Of a DNA stretch of 64,000 bases, positions 9,439-16,128 are shown one piece after another. The DNA is taken from the NCBI RefSeq assembly GCF_900103445.1, contig NZ_FNHS01000003.1, positions 186,001-250,000 on the forward strand, given 5' to 3'. This DNA is from Methylobacterium phyllostachyos (lineage in GTDB: Bacteria > Pseudomonadota > Alphaproteobacteria > Rhizobiales > Beijerinckiaceae). The notes beneath the pieces were generated by a model. That model worked only from the letters and a program-made list of their open reading frames with translations, did no database searches and had not been told where the DNA came from. The number at the start of each line of letters is the position of its first letter. The stretch's first letter is position 1. The translations under genes and the position numbers were made by a program.

Positions 9439-10449
9439 ATGGATCAGGAACGGCTGCGCGAATGGATTGCCGCGCATCTCGGCCGTCCGGATCTCGTCAT
9501 CGAAGACGTCCGGGCGCTCGGCGGCGGTTCGATTCAGGAGAATCGCCTCGTCCGCTGCCGAATCGCAGGCGAAGAGCGCGGCTTCGTGCTGCGCATGGAC
9601 GCCCCCGCCACGATCGCGTCGAGCCGGTCCCGCGCCGAGGAGTTCTGCATCCTTGAGACCGTCTGGAAAGCGGGCGTGCGCGTGCCGGAGCCTGTGGGCT
9701 TCTGCAACGATCCTGCGGTGATCGGCGCGCCTTTCGCGCTGATGGGGCTCGTCGAGGGCGTCGGGCTGGGGCCACGCATTGCCAAGGATCTGACGCTGGG
9801 CGGTGACCGTGAGCATTTGACGGAAGCCCTAGGCCGCGAACTCGCCAAGATCCACGCGGCCCTCGACCCCGGGACGCCTCCCGCATCGCTCGCCTTCCTG
9901 GGCGCGCCGGAACCAAACCCGGCGCGGGCCGAGGTCGCGCGGCTACGCGCCAGCCTCGACGGGATCGGTGCCTTACGCCCGGCGATCGAGTGGGGCCTGC
10001 GCTGGGGCGAGCTCCGGGCGCCCGCCTGCCCGGCGCCGACCCTCGTCCACCGGGATTTCCGCACCGGCAATTACATGGTCGACGCAAACGGCCTCACGGC
10101 CGTGCTGGATTGGGAATTCGCCGGCTGGGGCGATCCCGCGCAGGATCTCGGCTGGTTCTGCGCCGCCTGCTGGCGCTTCGGCCGACCCGAGCTGGAGGCC
10201 GGCGGCATAGGCTCGCGCGCGGCCTTCTATCGGGGCTACGTGGAGGCGGGCGGGCGGCCGATCGATCCCGAAAGCGTCGCCTACTGGGAGGTGATGGCGC
10301 ATCTGCGCTGGGCGGTGATCGCCCTGGAGCAGGGCACGCGCCACGTCTCCGGCCGCGAGTTCTCCCTCGAACTGGCGCTCACCGGCCGGATGGTGCCCGA
10401 GCTCGAACGGGCGATCCTGCGGGCGACGGCCCCCGCTTCGTGGAGTTGA
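9439..10449 (+). CDS. Phosphotransferase family (APH-fold) kinase, LvaA-like
   Basis: This 336-residue kinase has the aminoglycoside-phosphotransferase / choline-kinase fold. The catalytic loop HRDFRTGN spans residues 204-211 (Asp206), and the metal-binding Asp is Asp224 in LDWEFAGWGDP. It starts 3 bases after the SDR stop and is followed 2 bases later by the small DUF6285 gene. That kinase plus small-partner pair, next to an acyl-CoA dehydrogenase, is the signature of LvaA-LvaB, which phosphorylates the 4-hydroxyl of 4-hydroxyacyl-CoA using ATP. Antibiotic resistance is unlikely given the operon. The exact substrate chain length is not known. Confidence 0.88.
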   Translation: MDQERLREWIAAHLGRPDLVIEDVRALGGGSIQENRLVRCRIAGEERGFVLRMDAPATIASSRSRAEEFCILETVWKAGVRVPEPVGFCNDPAVIGAPFALMGLVEGVGLGPRIAKDLTLGGDREHLTEALGRELAKIHAALDPGTPPASLAFLGAPEPNPARAEVARLRASLDGIGALRPAIEWGLRWGELRAPACPAPTLVHRDFRTGNYMVDANGLTAVLDWEFAGWGDPAQDLGWFCAACWRFGRPELEAGGIGSRAAFYRGYVEAGGRPIDPESVAYWEVMAHLRWAVIALEQGTRHVSGREFSLELALTGRMVPELERAILRATAPASWS

Positions 10450-10451
10450 GC

Positions 10452-10775
10452 ATGCAGGACGAACCCTCCGGCGCCGCCCTCCTCGACGCCGCGCGCCGGG
10501 CGCTGATCGAGGAGGTCGTGCCCGGCCTGACCGGCCGCCCGCGCTACGTCGCGCTGATGGTGGCGAACGCCATCGGCATCGCGTCCCGCGAGATCGCTGA
10601 GGCCGACCGCCTGCACGCGGCGAGCGCGGACGTCCTGGCGGGCGAACCCGTCGAGTCCCTGGTCGCCGCGATCCGCGCCGGCGCGCGCGATGCCGAACCG
10701 AACCTGCACGCGGCCCTGGAGGCGGCCGCGGCTTTGGCTGGGCAGGTTTGGAAGCCGGCTTCCCCCAGCGGATGA
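10452..10775 (+). CDS. DUF6285 small protein, LvaB-like kinase partner
   Basis: This is a 107-residue, mostly alpha-helical soluble protein. It has the pattern of the DUF6285 / LvaB family: RPRYVALMVANAIGIASREI in the first half and an Ala/Glu-rich second half. It is encoded immediately after the APH-fold kinase, 2 bases after its stop. LvaB of Pseudomonas putida binds LvaA and is required for its kinase activity, and I infer the same here. The start is the ATG giving MQDEPSGAALL; longer frames run into the kinase gene. It is the last gene of the five-gene operon, and a long imperfect hairpin repeat follows 42 bases later. Confidence 0.82.
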   Translation: MQDEPSGAALLDAARRALIEEVVPGLTGRPRYVALMVANAIGIASREIAEADRLHAASADVLAGEPVESLVAAIRAGARDAEPNLHAALEAAAALAGQVWKPASPSG

Positions 10776-10817
10776 GCGTTTACCGGATGCACGGGCCTCC
10801 GGAATTCCCATTCTCAA

Positions 10818-10931
10818 CCTCATCCTGAGGTGCCGAAGCGCAGCGCAGGCCTCGCAGGAGCCTTCCAGAAGCCGCTGCGATCGCTGGAGGGCTCCTTCGA
10901 GGCCCGCTGACGCGGTCACCCCAGGATGAGG
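10818..10931. repeat. Intergenic palindromic repeat (about 114 bp, imperfect hairpin)
   Basis: The two ends are near-perfect inverted copies: CCTCATCCTGAGGTGC at the left and the complement of CCTCATCCTGGGGTG at the right. Matching GGCCTCG-AGGAGCC arms lie inside them. The unit fills most of the gap between two convergent transcription units (the DUF6285 operon and the CoA ligase). Repeats of this form, with CCTCATCCTGAGG ends, are familiar in intergenic regions of Methylobacterium and related genomes. It could act as a bidirectional transcription terminator or mRNA end stabiliser. It carries no coding frame. Confidence 0.75.
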
Positions 10932-10961
10932 AGGTGTGTTGGAAATTTCCTGGGTCGTCTT

Positions 10962-12614
10962 TCAGAGCCCCCGGGCGCGATCCCGCAGCACGAATTTCTG
11001 GATCTTCCCCGTCGAGGTCTTCGGGAGCGCCCCGAACACCACGGTCTTCGGCACCTTGAAGCGCGCCATCCGCTCGCGGCAGAAGGCGATCACCTCCTGA
11101 TCGGACGGCGGCTCCGCACCGGGCTTCACCTCCAGGAACGCGCAGGGACTCTCGCCCCAGGTCGGATCGGGCCGCGCCACCACGGCCGCCAGCATCACCG
11201 CGGGATGACGCATCAGCACCTCCTCGACCTCCAGGCTCGAGATGTTCTCGCCCCCGGAGATGATGATGTCCTTGGCGCGGTCCTTGATCTCCACGGATCC
11301 GTCCGGATGCCAAACCCCGAGATCCCCGGTCCGGTACCAGCCCCCGGCCAGCGCCTGCGCGGTGGCGCCGGGATTACCGAGATAGCCCTTCATCACGGTG
11401 TTGCCGCGTAAGGCGATCTCACCGACCACCGCGCCGTCCCGTGGGACCGGTCGATCCGTCGTGGGGTCGATCACCGCAACGCCTTCGAGCGTCGCCAGGG
11501 GGACACCCTGGCGCGCCATGCGGGCGTAGCGGTCGTCCGCGGACAGGTCGGCCCAATCGGGCTGCGGGAGGCAGACGGTCGCCGGACCGTAGCTCTCGGT
11601 CGCGCCGTAGAGGTGCAGCACCTGAAAGCCCAGCTCCTCCATGGTGCGGATGATCGTCGAGGACGGGGCCGCCCCGCCGACCGCGCAGCGAACCCGCTGC
11701 GGGATGGCGACCCGGTCCGCGACCGGCGCATGGGCGATCATCGAGAGTACGATCGGGGCACCGCAGAGATGCGTGACGCCGTGTTCGGCGATCAACCGGA
11801 AGATCGCCGCCGGATCGACCTTGCGCAGGCAAATCTGGGTCGCGCACGCCGCCACGCAGGCCCAGGGATAGGACCAGCCGCTGCAATGGAACATCGGCAG
11901 CGTCCAGAGATATACGCTCTCATCCGTCAGCCCGAAGGTGACGGCGTTGCCGAGCGCCTGAAGGTACGCGCCGCGATGGCTGTAGACCGCCCCCTTCGGA
12001 TCCCCGGTGGTCCCCGACGTGTAGAGCAGGCACAGCGACTGCCACTCATCCGCCGGGCCGACCCAGGCGTAATCCGGATCGCCCGCGTCGATGAGCGCCT
12101 CGTAGGGAAGCGCATCGACGATGCCGGTCTCACCGATCGCCACAACCAGAATGGGCCGATCGAACGCCGCCAGCGCCCGCGTCGCCAGGGATGCGCATTC
12201 GGCCTCCACGATCAGCACCCGGGCTCGCCCATGGGCCAGCGAGAACGCGATCGTCGCCGGGTCGAGGCGCGTATTCAGCGGGTTGAGGACGGCGCCGAGC
12301 ATCGGGACGGCGAAATGGGCCTCGACCATCTCGGGGACGTTCGGGGACAGGATGGCTACGGTATCGAGGCGCCCGATCCCGAGGGCGGCGAGGCCGGAGG
12401 CGAGTCGGCGGCAGCGCGCATAGAGCTGCGCATACGTGATGTGCCGGTCGCCTTCGATGACCGCGATTCTGGCGCCGGCGGCTGCGGCGGCGCGCGCCAG
12501 CAGGCTCGCCGGTGTCAAGGCGACGTGATTGGCCGGGTTGCGATCGAGATCGGTCTCGAACGGGTGGCATGCGGCATGGCCGGACGGCCCGGGGTGAGAA
12601 TCGCTCTCCGTCAT
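10962..12614 (-). CDS. AMP-dependent acyl-CoA synthetase, LvaE-like candidate
   Basis: This is a 550-residue adenylate-forming CoA ligase of the ANL superfamily. Motifs in order are the P-loop YTSGTTGDPKG (about residue 200), GATESYG, WYRTGDLG, the hinge region KDIIISGGENIS, and the C-terminal catalytic Lys in KTSTGKIQK. The start is the ATG giving MTESDSHPGPSG; the frame extends 75 codons further but is low-complexity and runs through the divergent promoter region. It faces the five-gene 4-hydroxyacid cluster across a hairpin repeat. A ligase is the one activity otherwise missing from that cluster, so it probably supplies the acyl-CoA substrate. Medium-chain or aryl acids are alternative substrates. 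Confidence 0.92.
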   Translation of the reverse strand: MTESDSHPGPSGHAACHPFETDLDRNPANHVALTPASLLARAAAAAGARIAVIEGDRHITYAQLYARCRRLASGLAALGIGRLDTVAILSPNVPEMVEAHFAVPMLGAVLNPLNTRLDPATIAFSLAHGRARVLIVEAECASLATRALAAFDRPILVVAIGETGIVDALPYEALIDAGDPDYAWVGPADEWQSLCLLYTSGTTGDPKGAVYSHRGAYLQALGNAVTFGLTDESVYLWTLPMFHCSGWSYPWACVAACATQICLRKVDPAAIFRLIAEHGVTHLCGAPIVLSMIAHAPVADRVAIPQRVRCAVGGAAPSSTIIRTMEELGFQVLHLYGATESYGPATVCLPQPDWADLSADDRYARMARQGVPLATLEGVAVIDPTTDRPVPRDGAVVGEIALRGNTVMKGYLGNPGATAQALAGGWYRTGDLGVWHPDGSVEIKDRAKDIIISGGENISSLEVEEVLMRHPAVMLAAVVARPDPTWGESPCAFLEVKPGAEPPSDQEVIAFCRERMARFKVPKTVVFGALPKTSTGKIQKFVLRDRARGL

Positions 12615-12816
12615 CGGTCTGCCTTCTGGTCGGGCGGCGGGCGTGGCGTTCGCTCCGCCCGCCGATGATTTCGCGCCCGGCCTGGCTGTCAATCGCCCTG
12701 GCGGACCGGGCCGATGTCGCGGTCCGATTCTGTCACGACGCATGGTTGACGGCGCGACGGGGCTGGCGGATGCCCTGAGGTTGAGGACCGGGCTATCCCG
12801 AGTCATCGACGGAGGG

Positions 12817-13365
12817 ATGGCAAGCGTGGCGAACGACAACCTGCCGATGGTCTCCGCGCAGGCGCAACGCGCCTTGGCCGAGAACGGCGTGGCGCGGGCC
12901 CGGGAAGCCTACGAGCGCTTCGCTGAGGCCGGCGAAATGGCCTTGAATGCCTTCGAGACTTCGATGGCGCAGAGTTTTGAGGGCTGGCGTTCGGTGATGG
13001 GCTCCAGCCGCGAGACGGCGCACCAGCTCACGGACAGCAACGTTGCCGGGGCGCGCCGGATGCGCGAGCAATGGGACGCGGCGGGTGCTCGGCTCTACAA
13101 CGCCTTCGAGGACAATGCCGTCCACACCTTGGCGGCGATGCGCGAGATCGGACACCGGATGCTGATCGCCACCGATACGAATGTCCGAGCCAGCTTGGAC
13201 TTCGCCGAGCGCGTCGCGAAGGCCGCCGATGCGCGGGAAGCCGCAGCCCTGAACATGGCCTTCCTTCAGGAACAGTCACGCCGGCTTACCGACCAGATGG
13301 TCGATCTCCATCAGACCACTGGCCGACTCGCCCGCGAGGCTGCCGCACGCACCGAAAAGCCGTGA
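12817..13365 (+). CDS. Phasin family protein
   Basis: This 182-residue, helix-rich, Ala/Glu/Arg-rich protein has the phasin (PF09361) pattern: a long amphipathic coiled region including YERFAEAGEMALNAFETS, DTNVRASLDFAERVAKA and LNMAFLQEQSRRLTDQM. Phasins coat polyhydroxyalkanoate granules. The ATG is directly abutted by GGAGGG, which is too close for a ribosome site; a GTG 9 bases downstream (12826, MANDNLPM) has better spacing and may be the true start. The stop overlaps the next gene by 4 bases (GTGA). Neighbouring thiolase and CoA-ligase genes fit a carbon-storage setting. Confidence 0.8.
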   Translation: MASVANDNLPMVSAQAQRALAENGVARAREAYERFAEAGEMALNAFETSMAQSFEGWRSVMGSSRETAHQLTDSNVAGARRMREQWDAAGARLYNAFEDNAVHTLAAMREIGHRMLIATDTNVRASLDFAERVAKAADAREAAALNMAFLQEQSRRLTDQMVDLHQTTGRLAREAAARTEKP

Positions 13366-14300
13366 GCCTCGAAGCAGCGTCCCTGACCGCCTCGACGCCG
13401 TCGATGCCGCGGCTCGACGATCTCAGCCGCGCCGACGTACCGTTCCGGACCGGTCACTTCCTTGCCTACGCGCCCCGCGACTTTCATCGCATCGCGTATG
13501 TCGAGTGGGGCGAGCCCGATTCGCCGCACGTGGTTGTGTGCGTCCACGGGCTCAGTCGCCAGGGCCGCGATTTCGATCCGCTCGGCTACCGACTGGCCAA
13601 GATGGGCTACCGGGTTGTCTGCCCGGACCTGCCAGGCCGGGGTCTCAGCGGGTGGCTCAAGGATCCGGAACTCTACGGCCTGCCACAATACGCCGCCGAT
13701 ATGGCGGCGCTCATCGCGCATCTGCAGATCACCGGGAAGATCGATTGGGTCGGCACGTCCCTCGGCGGTCTGACCGGCATGGTCCTGGCCGCGTCGGCCA
13801 ACACGCCGATCCGCCGCATGGTGATCAACGACATCGGCCCGTTCCTGCCCTGGGCGCCGATCCGCCATATCGGTTCGCGCCTGCGGGACGCGCCGCGGCT
13901 GCACCATAACCTCGCATCGGGGGAGTCGCGCCTGCGCACGGTGCTCGCGTCGTTCGGGCCGCTGACCGACGAGCAGTGGCGTCATATCGCGAAGCACAGC
14001 TTCTTCCAGGAGCCGAACGGCGGTTGGCGGCCGCACTATGATCCCGGCATCGGCGACGCCTTCCGGCCCGGCCGGGTCTACAGCGTCAGCATGTGGCGCG
14101 ACTGGGATGCGATCACCTGCCCGGTCTTACTGCTGCGCGGCGCGCATTCGGATCTGCTACTCGCCTCGACCGCCGACGAGATGACCGGGAGGGGACCGCC
14201 GACCGAGCGCATCGAGATTCCGGATTGCGGCCACGCCCCCGCCCTCCTCGACGACCACCAACTTGCGATCGTGACCGATTGGCTTGGTCCGGCCGCGTGA
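13362..14300 (+). CDS. Alpha/beta hydrolase
   Basis: This 312-residue alpha/beta hydrolase has the oxyanion segment HGLSRQG, the nucleophile elbow GTSLGGLTG (Ser), an acidic residue in LRGAHSDLL and the catalytic His in PDCGHAPALL. There is no signal peptide, so it is cytoplasmic. The proposed GTG start overlaps the phasin stop (GTGA), suggesting translational coupling; a Met 13 residues further in (MPRLDDLSR) is an alternative. Linked to a phasin, it could act on polymer oligomers or acyl esters, but the substrate cannot be read. No GC-rich terminator is obvious downstream. Confidence 0.85.
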   Translation: MSLEAASLTASTPSMPRLDDLSRADVPFRTGHFLAYAPRDFHRIAYVEWGEPDSPHVVVCVHGLSRQGRDFDPLGYRLAKMGYRVVCPDLPGRGLSGWLKDPELYGLPQYAADMAALIAHLQITGKIDWVGTSLGGLTGMVLAASANTPIRRMVINDIGPFLPWAPIRHIGSRLRDAPRLHHNLASGESRLRTVLASFGPLTDEQWRHIAKHSFFQEPNGGWRPHYDPGIGDAFRPGRVYSVSMWRDWDAITCPVLLLRGAHSDLLLASTADEMTGRGPPTERIEIPDCGHAPALLDDHQLAIVTDWLGPAA

Positions 14301-14690
14301 GGCCGGGCCACCTGCGCGTTACCGAAATGCCCTATCAGGAGCCGGATGCTCGCCAGTCGAACTCCTACGAAGGGACGGGCATGTGCCAACCATTTCGCGT
14401 GACAGCAAATATTCGATGGTCGTGTCCTACGTAGATTCGTGAGTGTATAATAAGTTCGTTCACCCTGATTTGGCAGCGCGCGCACAGGCATTTCGCCTAC
14501 CAACGCCGCATCTTGGGTATCTTAGATGTCGCAAGCGTGACCTTTCGTTGCACGTCGGGCTTGGCTGTGGCATCTACTGCGTCGAGGCCAGAATCTGTGC
14601 CGCGCGATGTAGCAGCTAAGCGTTGTAGTCGGCGGTGCGGGTCTGACCTGCCCATGCCCGCCAACTGAGACGACGTTCGGACACCCACCT
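14301..14690. other. Gene-free stretch, locally AT-richer
   Basis: These 390 bases lie between the alpha/beta hydrolase and the XRE regulator, and no convincing gene was found. The middle (roughly 14390-14560) is clearly poorer in GC than its surroundings, with runs such as GTGTATAATAAG that could host a promoter for the regulator. Short frames on both strands have no family similarity and atypical composition. No tRNA-like T-loop or strong terminator hairpin is visible. Confidence 0.5.
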
Positions 14691-15140
14691 ATGGCCAAGC
14701 CAAGTCCTAAGCCGAAGCAGACCACGGCCATCGATCACGGCGTCGGCAGCCGCATCGCGTTCCTGCGCGCGGCGAACGGGTTAAGCCAGTCGGCCCTCGC
14801 CAGCGCTCTAGGTGTGAGCTTCCAGCAGGTCCAGAAGTACGAGACTGGCAAGAACCGCGTCGGCGCCGGCCGCCTGCAGGCGATCGCCGAGCGGCTTGGC
14901 GTTCCGGTGTCGAGCTTCTTCGAGCCCGAACCCGCGAGCGCGACCGAAAATGGCCCGTCGCTTCTCCGGATCTCTGGGGCCGTCGAGCTTCTGCGCGCCT
15001 ACAACCAGATTGGCGACGATCAGATGCGCCGCGACGTCTTGAGCCTCGTGAAATCCGCCGCACGAATCGGCTTTAACCGGACTCATGACGGGTCGGCACC
15101 GGAGGAGGCCGCGGCGCGCGGTACCGCACCGAGCGCCTGA
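14691..15140 (+). CDS. XRE-family helix-turn-helix transcriptional regulator
   Basis: This 149-residue DNA-binding protein has a lambda-repressor-type HTH at about residues 18-75: GSRIAFLRAANGLSQSALA, LGVSFQQVQKYETGKNRVGA, LQAIAERLGVPVSSFF. The C-terminal part (ISGAVELLRAYNQIGDDQMRRDVLSLVKSAA) resembles the short helical tail common in alphaproteobacterial regulators of this class. It starts MAKPSPKPKQ, a basic tail. No partner toxin or metabolic operon is attached; the next gene is a cupin 63 bases downstream on the same strand. Targets are unknown. It may autoregulate from the AT-richer region upstream. Confidence 0.88.
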   Translation: MAKPSPKPKQTTAIDHGVGSRIAFLRAANGLSQSALASALGVSFQQVQKYETGKNRVGAGRLQAIAERLGVPVSSFFEPEPASATENGPSLLRISGAVELLRAYNQIGDDQMRRDVLSLVKSAARIGFNRTHDGSAPEEAAARGTAPSA

Positions 15141-15203
15141 AGACTTCCAGCCGCCGACGAGGCCGCAGCCGACTTTCGGACTGCGGCCCGCTATGAGGAG
15201 ACG

Positions 15204-15563
15204 ATGAACCGACCTCCGACGGATATCATCAACCTCTTCGCCGATCTTCCCTGCGACGCCGCGGAGGAAGTGGTGTCCGTCCTGCTTGCCGCACCAAGCT
15301 TGCGTGTGGAACGGGTCGTCTCAACCGGACAAGCAAGTCCGCCGGGCTTTCACTACGATCAGCCACATACCGAGTGGGTCGCGGTCCTTTCGGGCTCCGC
15401 CGACTTGCGTTTCGCGGACGAGGCTGTGCCTCGTCGGCTCGTCGCGGGTGATGCCCTGTTGATCGCGCCGCATCGTCGCCACCGGGTCGAACGCACGGAG
15501 TCGCCGACTGTCTGGCTCGCGATCCATTTCGGTCCCGGGGTAGAGTTGCTGAAGGCCGGCTGA
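15204..15563 (+). CDS. Small cupin-domain protein
   Basis: This 119-residue single-domain cupin has the first cupin motif around GFHYDQPHTEWVAVLSGSADL (His, His and Glu candidates) and the second around LVAGDALLIAPHRRHRVERT. That organisation suggests a metal-binding beta-barrel of unknown small-molecule function; similar proteins are annotated as cupins resembling the mannose-6-phosphate isomerase C-terminus. Start MNRPPTD has GAGGAGACG just upstream. It is convergent with rsmD, with only 7 bases between the stops. Whether the XRE gene upstream controls it is not known. Confidence 0.82.
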   Translation: MNRPPTDIINLFADLPCDAAEEVVSVLLAAPSLRVERVVSTGQASPPGFHYDQPHTEWVAVLSGSADLRFADEAVPRRLVAGDALLIAPHRRHRVERTESPTVWLAIHFGPGVELLKAG

Positions 15564-15570
15564 AGCGCAG

Positions 15571-16128
15571 TCAGGCGGCGAAGCGCGCGAGGGTGATGGC
15601 GGTGTCGCCGTAGACGCGACGCTCGAGCACCGCGAATCCTTCAGGCAAGACAAGCTGCACGGTCTCGGCTTCCTCGACAACCACGAGGGCACCGGGTGCG
15701 AGCCATGCACCTGCAGCTGCGCTCGCGAGCGCCCGGGGTGCGAGATCGCGTTCATAGGGTGGATCGCAGAACACCAGTGAGAATTGCCCTGCCGTTCCGG
15801 CCGGACCGAGCCGGGTCGCGTCGCGGCGGAACAACCGCGTCACGCCCTCCGCACCAAGCGTCTCGATGTTCGACCGGATCACGGCGCGGGCCTCAGCGCC
15901 TTCATCAACCAGCAGCGCGTAGGTCGCGCCCCGCGAGAGCGCCTCGAAGCCCAGCGCCCCGGTCCCGGCAAAGAGGTCCAGCACCCGGGCCCCCGCGAAG
16001 GCGGCGTCGTAGGCGTGCGTCAGTATGTTGAACAGGGATTCGCGGAGACGATCCGAGGTCGGGCGGATGGAATCGGTGCGCGGAGCCGCAAGCGTGCGGC
16101 CGCGCCACGTGCCGCCGACGATCCTCAT
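15571..16128 (-). CDS. rsmD: 16S rRNA (guanine(966)-N(2))-methyltransferase RsmD
   Basis: RsmD (185 aa) methylates G966 of 16S rRNA. It shows the SAM-binding motif VLDLFAGTGALGFEALSRGA, the catalytic N-methyltransferase motif FCDPPY, and the family start MRIVGGTWRGRTLAAP followed by IRPTSDRLRESLFNIL. The start codon overlaps the stop of the upstream pseudouridine synthase gene by 4 bases (ATGA), so the two are translationally coupled. The RluB-RsmD pairing next to divergent tadA is a conserved arrangement in alphaproteobacteria and supports the assignment. Confidence 0.94.
   Translation of the reverse strand: MRIVGGTWRGRTLAAPRTDSIRPTSDRLRESLFNILTHAYDAAFAGARVLDLFAGTGALGFEALSRGATYALLVDEGAEARAVIRSNIETLGAEGVTRLFRRDATRLGPAGTAGQFSLVFCDPPYERDLAPRALASAAAGAWLAPGALVVVEEAETVQLVLPEGFAVLERRVYGDTAITLARFAA

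Noticed and set aside
9439..10449. APH-fold kinase as an aminoglycoside resistance gene
   Set aside because: Its tight operon with acyl-CoA enzymes and a DUF6285 partner fits acyl-CoA phosphorylation instead.
14497..14688. Small minus-strand frame in the gap before the XRE regulator
   Set aside because: Composition is atypical, with no ribosome site and no recognised family; treated as chance.
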